This document shows, piece after piece, positions 1 to 12,663 of a stretch of DNA of 64,000 nt; the first letter of the stretch is position 1, and the number at the start of each line of letters is the position of its first letter. A program made the translations under genes and the position numbers. Origin of the DNA: Larix kaempferi (taxonomy: Eukaryota > Streptophyta > Pinopsida > Pinales > Pinaceae). The DNA lies in assembly GCA_027924585.1 (NCBI GenBank), contig BSBM01000597.1:3673501-3737500 (forward strand). The letters are read 5' to 3'. The notes beneath the pieces are model-generated. The model was not told the DNA's origin. It did no database searches and was given only the letters and a program-made list of their open reading frames with translations.

Positions 1-235
1 AGAAATCAATATTTTTTAAATAAAATTTGAAAATGATAAAAGCAATTTATGTTTGGTAATTGAAATTGGGAAAAGTATGATAAAAGAAAAACATTTTTTT
101 TAATTTGAAATTAGAGAAATCAATATAGTTGGAATAAATTTAAAAAATGGTAAAAGCAATGCATATTTGATAGTTGAACTTACGAAAAACATGATAAAAG
201 AAGAGTGAAAATTAACAAAGGAAAATCATTTTTGT
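1..235. repeat. degenerate AT-rich tandem repeat, about 115-bp unit
   Basis: Two diverged copies begin with AGAAATCAATAT (at 1) and AGAGAAATCAATAT (near 114). Both continue with a GGTAAAAGCAAT/GATAAAAGCAAT block and an ATGATAAAAGAA block in the same order. A partial third block may follow. There is no coding potential. The array may extend left of the window. Confidence 0.45.
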
Positions 236-3234
236 AGTGGAACTTAGGAAAGCCTGATAAAATAAAAATAAAAATTAACAATGGAAAATCATTATATCAA
301 AATGAAATTATTTTTATGATATGAATGACTTAAAATACAATATAAGTAAACCTCAAATTTAAAGAATATATACATTATAAATTTAGTGCTTAAAAAATGA
401 AAATATCCAATAAATATTGTATATTTTCATGATAAGAAGAATTGTGTGCAATGAAATCAACTAAAAGAATCATAGATTTATCTTTTTAACATTGATATTG
501 TATTCTTAAATTATATTTGATAAATACCAAAACCTTTGCCTTCAGTGTTGATAATTATTTTAATTTCGAAAAAAAAACATGTTTAAGTTGTTAAAATAAC
601 TCCTAACTTTAGTGTAAAAATAACCAAAACATTCATGAAATTATAGAAGTTTAATTAAATCATTATTATGACTCTAATTTCAAATCATGTATGTGTAAAT
701 TAAACCACTAATAAAGAGGAAGTAAGTAGTATAAATTGAAATAAGAAACCATCGATCCTTATAAAACTAGATCTATTTTCATGGACCATTGTCTTGCTCT
801 AGATAAATCTTCTAAAGTGACCATATCAAGGTCATTACTTCCCACTTTTAGACAAGCTTGAGAAAAGAGAGATCCTATGACGAATTAACTAACACAATTA
901 GTAGGTGTGTTAGAAACACAAAATCTCTTGGTAAATCCCTCAACCTCAAAATTAATGGTTGACATGTTATAAGTGTGACTTAGTTGCGTTAGCTTGAATC
1001 TCTATCTCTTGAGCTTCTACTTGATGCCTATTTAGTGGACTAGTTTTCTTAATTTTTGGAGTTTGGGTTGTATGTGTAACTTTATGTATTTTATTTTCTT
1101 GGGATATATGTGCACTAACAATGTCTTATCTTTAGTGTATATTTTAATGTTCTGTGAACCATTCTTGGCATTATGTGGAGATTATTATTAGAAAGATCTC
1201 AACATTGTTTATAAGTAGATAGATGCCTTTAACTAAAACAAAAAAACAAGGTGTTAAAAAAAGTATTCAAGTCATTAAGATTTTCTTGCATAGGTTCACT
1301 CTTCATTAACCTCCACCTTCATCTTTCAAGGTCTTTTGGTACTCTTCCTCAAAAACCTAAGTACTTTCCTCTGTCCAGTGTCAAACTACTATTTCAACAA
1401 TTTGAAATTGCAATCTCAAAGTACAATGGGTGCTCTAAATCCACTCTAGATGAACAAAATTGCAATTCTAGCATAAATAAATGATTTTAACAATTTTACA
1501 CTTATTGGATTTCAAGGGAGGTTGCTGGATATGATTAGATATGGGTTGATATGAGTGCCTCACATCATACACCTAACTACATACCTTAGCTTAACTAAAG
1601 ACTAATTGTAATATATAAATCTGAAATAGACTTTGGAAATACTATTGGAATATATATGTAATACTTGTAATACTACTTTGGAATATATAAATCTAAAATA
1701 GATCTTATCATTAAATATATAATTCTATTATATGTTCTTTAATTAACGAGTGTATAGACAAATCTCAACATCTTTTGGCATTTTCACGATCACACCATAA
1801 AAAGATAAAAACAACATTTAAACATACTTTCTTTATGAGCGACTATTATATTCCATTAAAAAAAGTCTTTCATATACTTTCTTTTATCAGTGACTATTTA
1901 TTTCACAGTTTTTGCGATTGGTGATATAAAAGGTCATTGAATAGCTGGTATGCGAAGAACAAATATGTCAAATGCATCGATATTACTTACATTAATAAGT
2001 GATATTCTTATACACTAATTGAGAACAAACTAGAAAAAGCATTGTGTGTGCCAAATACTATTTGGTCTTTGACCAAGGAAATGATACTAAAAGGCATGTT
2101 TCACAAGTGAACCTCGTTGGAAATTAGTGGCACATCGGTGCTCCGTTGGCCACTAGTGACAAATTAATAGCTGAAGCAAAACATAACATAGACAAAGACA
2201 ATTTAGTTCTCTCTAAAGAGATGCATGGATTACGTTCTCTAAATTTATTTCATATATTGCAGCATACGTATGCATTTTGGTGGGCACAGGTATGGTGCAT
2301 AGATTGTAAAGAGTTCCTTGACGAATAAGAAAGCATATCTCCAGATAAAGTCAAAAAATCCACGTTAATGGCAGCATCGGTTCTACTGTATGCTATGAGA
2401 AGAATATGTTCCAGATTTCTTTCACAATATTCTTGGCAAATATATCGAATCTCCACCACTTTGGAATTGAAGTGAACGTGATAAAGCAATCTAAAATGCA
2501 TGGAATAGCTCAAGAAGCAATCCAAAATGCATGACATGGTTTGGCTGTGGTCAGGCTCATGAGATTCGCCTAGTACTTGACATATGATATGTAGATCACC
2601 TCATCTTTAACACAAACGTGGATGAACTAAATAATATAATAATAAAACATAAACACTAAAAATAAATGTCCATATAATATTAAAAGTTGGCAAAGCAAAT
2701 ATGACATGCTCGTATACTATACACAGCTGTTACTTTGCTTGGTTAGTTGCATTGTCGGTGGTTTCCACTCCTTCAATAAAGGGTTTATTAAAACTACTTA
2801 TACGACTAATTTTGCAAGTAGCAATGCTTGACCACCGTTGATTTGGTGGGCAGGTAGATGGTAAACACTTCATTTGGGTCTTGTAGGCATGTTATGGATT
2901 GGATTTGAAAAGCAAAGCAGAGAAATAGAGAATCTAAAATACACAGCATCAATTCATTGATTCAACATAATTCATCAATGCAACTGAATTCATCAATGTT
3001 GTTCTTTAGAGAATTAAGTGGATGTATGTGCAAATGTCTTCTAGAATCTACTCAGATTTAGGGGTAATTAGTGATATGTTCTTCACACTAGATACCCCGA
3101 GCAAGGGGAAAGGACAGGTCTAACAACAAATCTCCCATGCTATGCAGGCAGAGAAAGATTAACAGAGATGCTCTTCAAATTTGGATGAACTAGAACATCT
3201 GGATGAAATTTGGATAAGTATTGTGATAATTATT
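236..3234. other. AT-rich intergenic stretch without a supported gene
   Basis: The open frames here are short and resemble no protein family I recognise. The sequence is strongly AT-rich and stop-dense on both strands. I see no LTR ends, poly(A) tails or RNA genes. Confidence 0.5.
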
Positions 3235-3990
3235 TGATAAAAAGGTAAAATACATTATTTTTATAACCCTGGTTTTCGTTGATTGTTTATGAAATGAATA
3301 GTTCCTGTGAAAATTAAGAAATAAAAAAGGTAAAGAAAGCAACTATATAAGAAATCTTACCTGAGGAATTGTTTTGTTCCTTGTTCATCATTATCCTTGT
3401 GCCTGCTGACATGACCGTAAGTTTCTTCATTCTTAAATGATCAGGGTTTGTAATTTTTTGCTTTTAATGATTTCAATTGTAGATATCTGATCTCTGGTTT
3501 CAGCTTCCAAACAGAAAATACAAAAAAGCTGTTGCAATCCCGCACTCAACTGAGATGGGGGAGGTGGCTGATAAATAGGTAAAATACGTCGTTTTATAAC
3601 CCCGATTTTCCTTGATTTTTTCGGAAATGAATAGTTTCTGTGAAAATTAAGAAATAAAAAGGTGAAGAAAGCAGCTATATGACAGATCTTACTTGAGGAA
3701 TTGACACTGGGCATGGTGGCTTCCACGCTCAAGTATTAATCCCGGACGGAGGTTCCCTGATATGTTCTGCGTTCTGTTCACTCTTGGATATGCTTGGTTC
3801 TGTTCCTTGTTCATCATTATCCTCGTGCGTGCCAATATCTGGACCGTAAGTTTATTCATTTTTAAATCACTAGGGTTTGTAATTTTTTGGTCTTAATGAT
3901 TTCAATTGCAGGCCTCTGCTCTCTGGTTTCAGCTTTCAAGCAGAAAATAACTACTACATTCTCGCACTCAACTCAGAAGGGGAGGTGTGC
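3235..3990 (+). repeat. two-copy tandem duplication with a conserved intron-like core
   Basis: Copy 1 begins near 3235 and copy 2 near 3569. Both contain, in the same order, the GGTAAAATAC start, a TGAAAATTAAGAAATAAAAA block, a CTGAGGAATTG/TTGAGGAATTG block, GTTCCTTGTTCATCATTATCC, and a GACCGTAAGT...TTTCAATTGTAG/GCAG segment. Copy 2 has about 95 bp that copy 1 lacks, including an ATG and a hydrophobic reading frame. Each copy holds a GT-AG segment of exactly 66 bp (3417-3482 and 3846-3911). This suggests a duplicated exon-intron-exon piece of a host gene. Confidence 0.6.
3762..3950 (+). CDS. possible two-exon gene fragment with a membrane segment (low confidence)
   Basis: From the ATG at 3762 an open frame of 28 codons runs to 3845. 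It is rich in F, L, I, W and C and looks like a transmembrane helix. It ends at a consensus donor GTAAGT. A 66-bp intron with acceptor TTGCAG joins it, in frame, to 13 codons (ASALWFQLSSRK) and a TAA at 3948-3950. The 40-residue product matches nothing I recognise. It could be the last exons of a membrane protein gene whose upstream part is missing, or chance. The duplicated copy at 3235-3568 lacks the ATG. The intron is at the short end for plants. Confidence 0.2.
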
Positions 3991-4144
3991 TGAGGTGCTA
4001 GTGCCTGTGCCCGCACCACTGGCTTTGAAGAAGTCCTGGGTGCTGCTGAAATCATGCATTCAACTGACGATATACTTCTTTCAATCAACTGATGGTATAC
4101 TTCTTTCAATCAGAACCAAACTCACTTGTAAATATTTTCATTAG

Positions 4145-5150
4145 ATTTATGGCATATTGATATATACCATCTCCATCTTTGTAATGTAATTGTGAAGAGC
4201 AATATGAGAGAAGTGCAGGGCAGTGCAGCCCTCGGTTGTGACGCTGCTATGAAGAATGAGATAGGATTTATCTATGAGATAGTACACTACGCTTCACATC
4301 TAGTTCGTAAAGCCATGAAATTTACCCTTTTAATGGGCTTATTCGTGTACATAAGGAAATCATTATAAAATTTGAAAGTATCAATATAAGTGTGGTCACA
4401 AGGATTCACTTTATCTCTTGAAATATTTATTCATGTAGGGTTGTCCATAAGAGCTTGACTCCTTTACCTTGTAACTTTGACTCGGCTCTTGCAAGATTGA
4501 CCCTACAATAATATCAAACTAACCCCAGTAATCTTCTTAATTTATCTACATTCATTGTGGTTTACCGGCCTTAACCAACATAAAGGAATTGGAAAATCAT
4601 TTCACATATCACCCCACAATAATGGTGGACTTGGACGAGGTCGAAAGCATTTCTAGGAGAGATCAAACTAATGCGTGTTATTACAATTGATGGCAAATGT
4701 CTATAATGCAACATACTTTGGAAAATGTGCAGGATAGAAGTTGTCCTTAGCTCATGTCCTGAAATGGGATGTTTGTTTGGTGCGTAAAGGCAACCTTCTC
4801 TCTTACTTAAGGCGTTGGGTGAAAGCCTCTCTTCCTTTCTAGCTTGCTTCGATAACCATTAACATGCCCAAGTACTCTGCCTTTTATTAATACAACATGC
4901 ATTTTGCATTTTTCAAGAAGTGTATTTGAGCAGAGATTTAAACGCCACCAGTCATGGCTTATCATTTTCAATTACGGGACCGGTTACAGCTCCAACTCGA
5001 GACTTGGGACTCATTAATGACCTTTAGCAGTATTGTCACTCTTTCTTCTTGCCTTTCATTTATTCCCTTTAGTATTGGCCGAGTCAATCCCCATTAGCGC
5101 AAACCCATAAAAACTGAGTAGCAAGTTAGTTTTTTGTGATACAAAGATTT
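4145..5150. other. intergenic stretch, no gene supported
   Basis: No reading frame resembles a known family. A small direct repeat (ATACTTCTTTCAATCA twice) lies just upstream, near 4070-4112. The stretch from about 4900 to 5150 is less AT-rich than its surroundings and could be the promoter side of the small ORF at 5165. Confidence 0.35.
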
Positions 5151-5164
5151 TGCAGATATTCTCC

Positions 5165-5506
5165 ATGGCTGAATACAGCATTAAGAGCACCCAATCGTGC
5201 TCAACGCAAACCCCTGTTGCAGGAGATGTCGTTAGTGTTAGAGAAAGTAATGGCGAGGGCGCAGAAATGAGCGTCCGAATGGATATAATTACGGGCACTC
5301 GTAAACGGGTCTCTCCTTTCGAACCGAAGATTGAAATAACGGAATTGGTAGAGTCCGTGAGCCACAATGGCAGCATCCATTACCCGACTGGGCATGGATA
5401 TAATTCTGAGTTAAATCAGGCGAGAAGGCCGCAAACGCACACACTATCCACGTGGCAGCATTCCATTCACTCTATGAGCGAGGAATCTAGCCCACGTGGA
5501 GCTTAA
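5165..5506 (+). CDS. small hypothetical protein, 113 aa
   Basis: An ATG at 5165 in context CTCCATGGC, close to the plant initiation consensus, opens a 113-residue frame ending in TAA at 5504. An in-frame ATG at 5150 is less likely. The protein is hydrophilic and rich in Ser, Thr, Glu and His. It has no membrane segment, signal peptide or recognisable motif. Base composition is visibly less AT-rich than the flanks, which suggests a real exon or exon remnant. The C-terminal part (RRPQTHTLSTWQHSIHSM) looks less protein-like, so a true exon may end earlier, near 5400. A minus-strand frame overlaps the same bases; it starts inside this one and is probably a shadow. Confidence 0.3.
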   Translation: MAEYSIKSTQSCSTQTPVAGDVVSVRESNGEGAEMSVRMDIITGTRKRVSPFEPKIEITELVESVSHNGSIHYPTGHGYNSELNQARRPQTHTLSTWQHSIHSMSEESSPRGA

Positions 5507-5832
5507 GCTTCTCCGCTGTGAAAACACCTACGGCATAATTAAAATGATGAGAGAAGTGCTATATGGAATTGAGAATGATTATATGTTTATTATTAGGAAA
5601 TGATAATATTTTTGAAATGAATTGATTATGAACATTTTTAAGAGATTAATAATAATAGATTATTGAGTATAGGAGAGGCATGATAAATAAATGAACAAAG
5701 TGATAATGTAATGATGAGAGATGAAATAAAATAAATTAGAAAGAAGGGAGAAATAATAAATAGTAAATCGGTAAATTAACCATGCTCTATTTCATTCTTA
5801 AAAAAATGTTATTTTCTAATGATGAGCAATGG
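5507..5832. other. AT-rich spacer
   Basis: AT-rich sequence with no open frame. The gypsy remnant on the minus strand seems to end here, near 5800, so this may hold its breakpoint. No LTR end is visible. Confidence 0.4.
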
Positions 5833-8662
5833 CTACACAATTTCGGTATCACACTCTTCTTCTTCCATCCACATGGGGTGCTCATGATCTATGATATGCC
5901 TGGAAGGAGGGTACAAAGTAAGCTCCTTATTGGAGTTACCATATAAGGATATCATCATGTTACCATATCTATATGCATTGACAATTGCTAACCACGACCT
6001 ACCTAGGATTAGAGGATGCCCTCCTAAACTAGATTTTGGTAAAGACCATAAAGTTGACAAGATACCTCCATGAATCTACATAGACAACTATATCCTCTAG
6101 GATTCCCTTTGGTCTAATAGTGGATCGATTTTCTAATTTGAGGAACATGGGAGTTTTTTATGGAGTGGAGTCCCAGTCACTCCATGGTTTCTTTGGTTAC
6201 TATGTTTATGGCATGTCCTAAATCAACTAAGGTGTTTGAGATATGAACTTTTTTTATGTAAAAATGAACTATTGGATTGCCAAGATCCCTATACTTGGGA
6301 GTTGGCACTTTTCCAAGCATTAGGTCTTCTAATTAACCAATTACATGCACAATTGAAGGATCCTTTGGTTTCCTAACAAGTTTCATAATGCACATTTCCC
6401 TGACAGTTTTAGAATATATCGGGATATCCTTAATGGCTTGAAATAGTGGAATTTTGAAAGACATGTTCTGTAGCTCACCTAGTAAATCGAACTCTAAGAG
6501 GTTTTGTTAGTCATAACCTCCTAGGGTAAGGAGGAGGCTAAGAAACCCCTTGCATTAATGGCCAGTCCAAATTTCTGGGAGGAACAAGTTGTGGTGCTTC
6601 GATAGGATGTTGCTCATTTTGTTTGTCAGGATGACTTATTTCTGGTTGTAGAATATCTTCCTCTTCATCTTCTATAATGATTAGAGTATATTCTTGATTT
6701 AGTACTCTCCCTGATCTAATATGGACGCCACGCAATTCTACATGCAAGATGGAATATGTGGGGTAACCCAACAATCCAGCAGAGTAAGTATGTTGAATTG
6801 ATTTATTATTGGGATTACGATTTAGTTGTGAAGGAAGTTGGGGTCTTGGAGGAGGGATACTTAGAGATTTGTTTGCAAGTAGCTGCAATTGTTGGTGCTA
6901 CTGAGGTAATTGTGGAATCAAAATTTGTTGGTTTCCAGGGGTTGATCCCTACGAACCTTGTCACCATTGTACCCAGGGTGTAGGAGGATACCATTGAGAA
7001 GGAAATTGCAGTTGTTGGGGAGGATATTGTAATTGTGGATTATTCCAATAAGTATTAAAAAAATGAAAAGGTTATTGATTCATACCTACTAGCATAGATT
7101 TCCAAGGCTTCTTGGGAGGTATGAAACGAGCTTGCTCTTTTTCCATATCCGTTCCTACATACACTACTTCCAAGTCAAGCAAAGATGGGCAATGCTAGTA
7201 AGGTGATCTTGTTCACAAATTCTACAAATTTCAATACTATTAAGAGGGCACTCTTTCAAAGAGTGCTTCTACTTACATTTGGGACTAAATATAGCCATAG
7301 ATTTTTCAATTTTTGTAGGGTTCTGCTTAACCTGTAACATATCAATTTGAGAATCCAAGGAACTTCGGTCCTAAAATTATCAAGTAAATTACCTAATTCT
7401 ATGCATGTGACTCCTCCCGAGGCTGATTTAGTGACACTAGGAATTTCCTCTCGAGGGATTTTCCATATTTAGATGTCCCTTTTGAATATCTCCTACAAAT
7501 ATTGCATATTTAATCAAAGTCCACATTGGAGATATCTCATTTCACCACCCGGTTAGGATATCCACATATTCATCCCTCATCCCTCTAATCAACATTGTTT
7601 TCAATGCTTCCTTACCTAAATTTTTATGTTTAGATCTTCGTAAATTACATTGAAACCATTCAACATAATCTTCCAAGCTCTCCTCCCTTTGAGTCATTTT
7701 AAAAGTTTATTCCCACAATTCTTTAGCACTACAACAATCATGGCGCTTTTGGAGAAAGGATTTTTTCATATCTTCCATGTGTTGATCGTATTCCCTCCAA
7801 GTCCCATGAAGCATCTTAGTGTTGCACTCTTTCATGTTGCAGAAAATAACTTTAGATTTTTTGCATCTAAAAAATAATCATAACCATGGCACAAAATATC
7901 AAATTCAAAGACGAAAGCATCGAGATCTTCACTTGTGAACCCATGAAAAGTGGGGAAGGATAAAAGAGGAATATTTTTCAATGTTGCCTTTCCCATTATA
8001 TCCCCAATTGAGAATGTGAAGTTTTGTTAGATGCAACTTCCTCTTCTACCATATTTTTCTCTATATTTTCGAAGAGATGCCCTACAATTCTTGATTCCTA
8101 GGAGGGGGAAGATTCTGATGGTTTGTGGACATGATTAATTTGATCCTTGGGATATGAACATATTTTTCCATTAATTAATTCGTCTATATACCTCTACCTT
8201 TTTGTGTAAGGATAGAACTCAAATTCATGTGATGAAGATGATGCAATTTTTTCTAGATTTCCTAATGGAGGGATCTCTTGTTTGTTGATATTTCCACATC
8301 CTCCATGTTGTCTTCCACCTGCAAGTCTATTAGTATGGGGGGTAGTTCTTACTGCACTATGTGTCTAAAATTTCTTTTATGACTCATGCAAACCTCCTAT
8401 CTTAAATACGATGAGTAGGAACTCACTTTCAAGAATTTGAATAAAATGTGTAGGTTTTTACCTCTCTTCTTACCGCTCATGTTTATCTGTATTCAAGACA
8501 CTCTATTTATTCATCTCAATGCAAAATCACATTATGTATGGAATGTCCTTAAGGATTCAATTTGACAATTACCTTTGATGAAAATCCCATTACTATGTGT
8601 CAACAAATCCAATGCTAGGCGTACTATTGCACCTTTGATAACTCCTTGGAAACGATGCCAAA
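5833..8662 (-). pseudogene. decayed Ty3/gypsy gag-protease remnant
   Basis: Read on the minus strand, the remnant runs from a primer-binding site near 8660 to a broken protease near 5833. At about 7900-7560 a retrotransposon gag domain is visible, with the motif EESLEDYVEWFQCNLRRSKH. At about 7300-7190 there is a decayed knuckle region with CPLNSIEICRICEQDH. At about 6888-6538 lies a linker with an IRSGRVLN motif. At about 6060-5845 lies the aspartic-protease C-terminal segment with GGHPLILGRSWLAI and LTLYPPS. Order and motifs match plant gypsy elements. Reverse transcriptase, RNase H and integrase are absent; the element is cut off at about 5.8 kb. Many stops and frame changes make it nonfunctional. 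The same linker-then-LYPP arrangement occurs in the gypsy element at 31.6-32.2 kb, so the two are related but are not recent copies. Confidence 0.7.
8645..8662 (-). other. tRNA-Asp-type primer-binding site of the gypsy remnant
   Basis: The complement reads TGGCATCGTTTCCAAGGA, two bases inside the LTR end (CAACA|TT). It resembles TGGCGCCGTTGCCGGGGA, the complement of the plant tRNA-Asp 3' end, with most mismatches being transitions. It fixes the LTR boundary at 8664 and the minus-strand orientation. Confidence 0.55.
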
Positions 8663-8663
8663 A

Positions 8664-9900
8664 TGTTGGGAAAATTAATTGCTTTGTGAGAACAATCAAT
8701 TACTCAATCAATTATATGTCAAACCATTATCGGTCCCATGCCTTCAAGTTATCGACACTTTATGTGCAAGCTGAAAATTCTAATCACACATTGACTTTCT
8801 AATATGTGACGCAATACAATGGAAAATTAAATAGAATCTTTGAATCAAAAGCAATTAACTTAAACACTCTTCAATCACTTAGAAGCTTGAATTAAAATTA
8901 GTGCTACCAGCTATGAGATCCAAACCACATGCCAAACCAAATTCATTACATCGTGAGTAAAGCATAATCTAACAATTTCACTTAGATTTGTATTTTGTAA
9001 CTATCTTTGTACATGAATAAGAATAGGGAATTATGGAAATAATGCTTAACAAATAGAAAAATGTGCATAAACGATTATAAATTAAGAACAATGGTATTGG
9101 AATTGTTATATGGAAATTAACACATCATTAGTTCAAATATTGTAATGAGACCACACATATATACTCAATCCACACCACTGAAATCAAACATCCACAATTA
9201 ATACGGTAACGAAATCCACATATATAATCAGTTGTTAGAATTATACATTTTATAATTAATGTAGTAATAAAATCACACATTCACACATTTGTAGTTAAAT
9301 GTAATGAAACCACACATGCACTAATAAAACCACACATCTATGATTAACAGAGTTGATACATGTTCGCGGGGTGGGCCCTCCTCCTCTGAACAAAGTATCA
9401 GGAGGACTTATAGTTGCTAGCTAATGAAACTCACAAATAACACATATGAAATCGCCAAAATCCACACAACCTTTTGTTATTAAATCAAACTGGAGTAAAA
9501 AATAAACACATGTAATCAAAATAATAGGTCAAGGTCTCAGTCATGGGATAAACACCCTCTATATACAAAAATAGGGAATGCTAAAGAAAAATCATGGATC
9601 GCGATGGAAATCCATGATTCAATTCATTTCAACCATAAAATTCCCCAAATACATAACAATTTCCATATAAAACGTTGAGTGTGGTCATACAACTAACCCC
9701 TTACAGTGTACATTCCGATCTTTGAGATCTATTATGGGTGAGCAACTATCATTTGTTAAGGTTGTTCCAACGCATCACATGGAGGATGTCGCTCAGTAGT
9801 TAGAAGTTACTTGTAGCCATTCTATTATAGCTCTTACAACGTATGCTTGTTTTGTAGCTTCTGAAGCAAAACCCTACAGCTGGAATCTGCAACCACTTCA
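8664..9900 (-). mobile_element. 5' LTR of the gypsy remnant (right boundary uncertain)
   Basis: The LTR starts on the + strand at TGTTGGGAAA (8664), directly beside the primer site, which is where the terminal CA of a minus-strand 5' LTR should be. No second copy was found in the window, because the element's other end is missing. The right end therefore cannot be placed; 9900 is a rough guess. The interval is AT-rich and contains repeated CCACACAT-like motifs between 9140 and 9360. Confidence 0.4.
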
Positions 9901-10343
9901 CAATAATAGTCAAAGAATATAGAATTATTCTATTCACACATTGAAATGTTCAACGAAGTGTAAGGAATGTAAATAGAAATACGTAGTGCCAATGCTCAAC
10001 TTATTCCATCAAAAAGACGTATTATATGGGTAAAGGATATGAAAAAATGAGTCAAAGACTGAGAAAAAGAGTAACAAAATGATGACATCTTAACAACCCA
10101 GCATAAGCTTAGGTGACCTCACTCATCCTTACACACTCCATCACAATGCCTATACCTTGCCACCTATGCCTTAAAGGAACAAGCCTCATGCCTTCCCTTA
10201 GTACAATTCCCTTACACTCTATACAATAATTTATTATGTCATAGGCATTTTGTAAATATGGTTGTCTTTCTTAAATCAATTCTTACAATAAAACTCGTAC
10301 ACATAAATTATTAGTAATTTAAAAAATAACCATTCTCCACTCT

Positions 10344-10497
10344 CATAAAAAAATATTTCCTTGTGTAAAAGAATATTCATGTTCCCATCAATATATGTGT
10401 AAAGGAAGGAATAGCTCGCTCATAAAAAAATATGGCCTTGTGTAAAAGAATATTCATGTTCCCTTCAATATAAGTGTAAAGGAAGGAATAGCTCGCT
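10344..10497. repeat. 77-bp direct tandem duplication
   Basis: Copy 1 (10344-10420) and copy 2 (10421-10497) both begin CATAAAAAAATAT and end GGAATAGCTCGCT. They differ at only a few positions, so the duplication is fairly recent compared with its surroundings. Confidence 0.85.
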
Positions 10498-10650
10498 ACC
10501 AACATTAATTGTTATTGTTGAGATATGCCATTGAGTTGTAATATTGACAACATAATCGTTACATCTTGACACACTAGATGTTACACAATCAATCCATGTC
10601 CATTGTTAATCATAATTCCACTTCTTTAGATACTCCTAACATAATCCTAG

Positions 10651-10814
10651 AACCCTTACTCATAGACTATAGGATGTTTTCAAAGCATTATAGCCCTTAC
10701 TCATAGACTATAGGATGTTTTTCAGAGCATTATAGCCCTTACTCATAGACTATAGGATGTTTTCAAAGCATTATAGCCCTTACTCATAGACTATAGGATG
10801 TTTTCAAAGCATTA
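10651..10814. repeat. 41-bp tandem repeat, four copies
   Basis: Four head-to-tail copies of a unit starting CCCTTACTCATAGACTATAG and ending CAAAGCATTAT. They are nearly identical; copy 2 has one extra T and an AGAG/AAAG difference. There are no spacers, so this is a minisatellite and not a CRISPR array. Confidence 0.9.
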
Positions 10815-12663
10815 GTTGTTATGGAAGAGTAGTATGACCATGCAAATCATCTTCCAGTTCATAATGTTGTATATATCCTTGTGCATGTAAATCAATGACT
10901 AATACAACTCGAAAGAAACCAATGTTTAGTCTTTTTGTGAATGATCATAGTTCCATAAGGGGAAGTTGTTTTTAATGGTCTTCTAAACCATTATGATCAC
11001 AAAATATCTCACCAACAAGTAAAAAGTTAGATAAAGATAAATGAAATATCATTTAATGGGATATTTAATTTTTTCATGCATACTAAATATTTTTTTATGA
11101 AATTTGGGTTTTACCTTTGTATCTCTCCAATGTTAGGAATAATTAAATCCATTAATCATTTGGTGCTTATTGAGATAACAAGGGACTTTGATGGAAATTT
11201 CAACAAAAAATGTATCTAGAATCTTCATAGCATAGGTAGTTATAATCACCAAACCAGTAGACCCCAAGATGTGCTTCATTATAACATTAGCCTTCAAATC
11301 ACTCGATGCAAAATATCATATCCGCAACAACCATGATATGGAGTCTTCAATCTTTTCAATAAACATCCCAATGAATGTGTTATTTCCTATAATTGTCAAT
11401 TGAAACAAAAAAGATCTCTACTTGGTCCAAGTCTAAGCCTACCACATGGGACCAAGGATAAGATCTTTGGTTTCCCTTGCCCCACTAGTTTGATGATCTC
11501 CTTCTTACCTCATCTTATGTGTCTATTCCATAAGAATGAGATCTTCAATCACACTTGCTTCATTAGTTTGACATATCCTTATTTTTGAAGGAAAAACTCA
11601 TGTGATCCCCCCTCGTCCTTGGAATATCCAGATGGAGGGTGGCTCAACAACCCACCGCAATGAGGATTAGTAACCTTGATGGGCCCAATCAAATTTGAAG
11701 TTATGATCTATCTCCTTCCTATAAACAACATGTATTTGATAGATGGTTCAATCGGTTGAGCTAACCATAGGGACTTTTCTTTAGTGGAGTGTTTATAAGT
11801 CGATGAATCTATTTGATTCCTATGCAAATTTTGATCATAAGCCCTTAATTGAAAATTGGAAGTCATTTATGATTTCATATCATTTAGGATCCCGGCTCAG
11901 GCACTTCAGACATATTTAACGTTTAGATCTCTGCAAAACATAAAACAGTAATTATTTTTTCCGCATAAGAGACACATTTTACAACCCAGTAGGGGGAGAT
12001 GTGTAACTCCTTCAGTGCTCATCCTATAAATGACAAAGTGTCTTTTATAGAAAATAATAAAATATTATAAAAAAATAACATATGGACTCACATCAAATTT
12101 AAAATATTTGAAAGGGCATATATCTAAAACTACATAAATGAGAAATTAAAACCATAAGCATTGCATTACACACTTCTTAACATTTCCAGTCTAAAAAGGA
12201 GTTTGCACTTATGAGAGTTTTGATCCCTCTGGCGCTTGGTAGATCCCCTTTTAGATGAATCTATACTGGTTTGAGATCATTGGTTAATGATCCGTGATCG
12301 AACTCAAAGCTTCCCAAGTTCATAACCCACGTGGTTTCCATGACAACACTTGGAGGTAGGAGTTTGGTAGTTTGGTATTGTATGTGGAAATGGGTTGCTC
12401 AGAAATTAGTTGCCCAACTTATATACATATTCACCATCTACATATAAATTTGATAAATGTGTTCTCCCAATGTTAAGGGCTAATACAAATTTTGATCCTC
12501 ACTGTCCATACAATTTACTTAAAAATAAACAGAACTGTACATTATCATCTCTATTCAACACAAAATAATTTATTACAACCGTTTGCTAAATCAAAATTGG
12601 CTTTCACAAATCTTTTCCGCTTAGATTTAGGTACATAGCTCACGTAACCAACAATTTTTTTCT

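Larger units (their letters stand above)
9901..12600. other. AT-rich stretch without a supported gene; holds two tandem arrays
   Basis: Apart from the two short arrays listed separately (10344-10497 and 10651-10814) I see no gene, LTR end or poly(A) tail. Open frames are short and unrecognised. Confidence 0.45.

Noticed and set aside
10651-10814. Regular short repeats that might suggest a CRISPR array
   Set aside because: Units are contiguous with no unique spacers, and the DNA is clearly plant nuclear.
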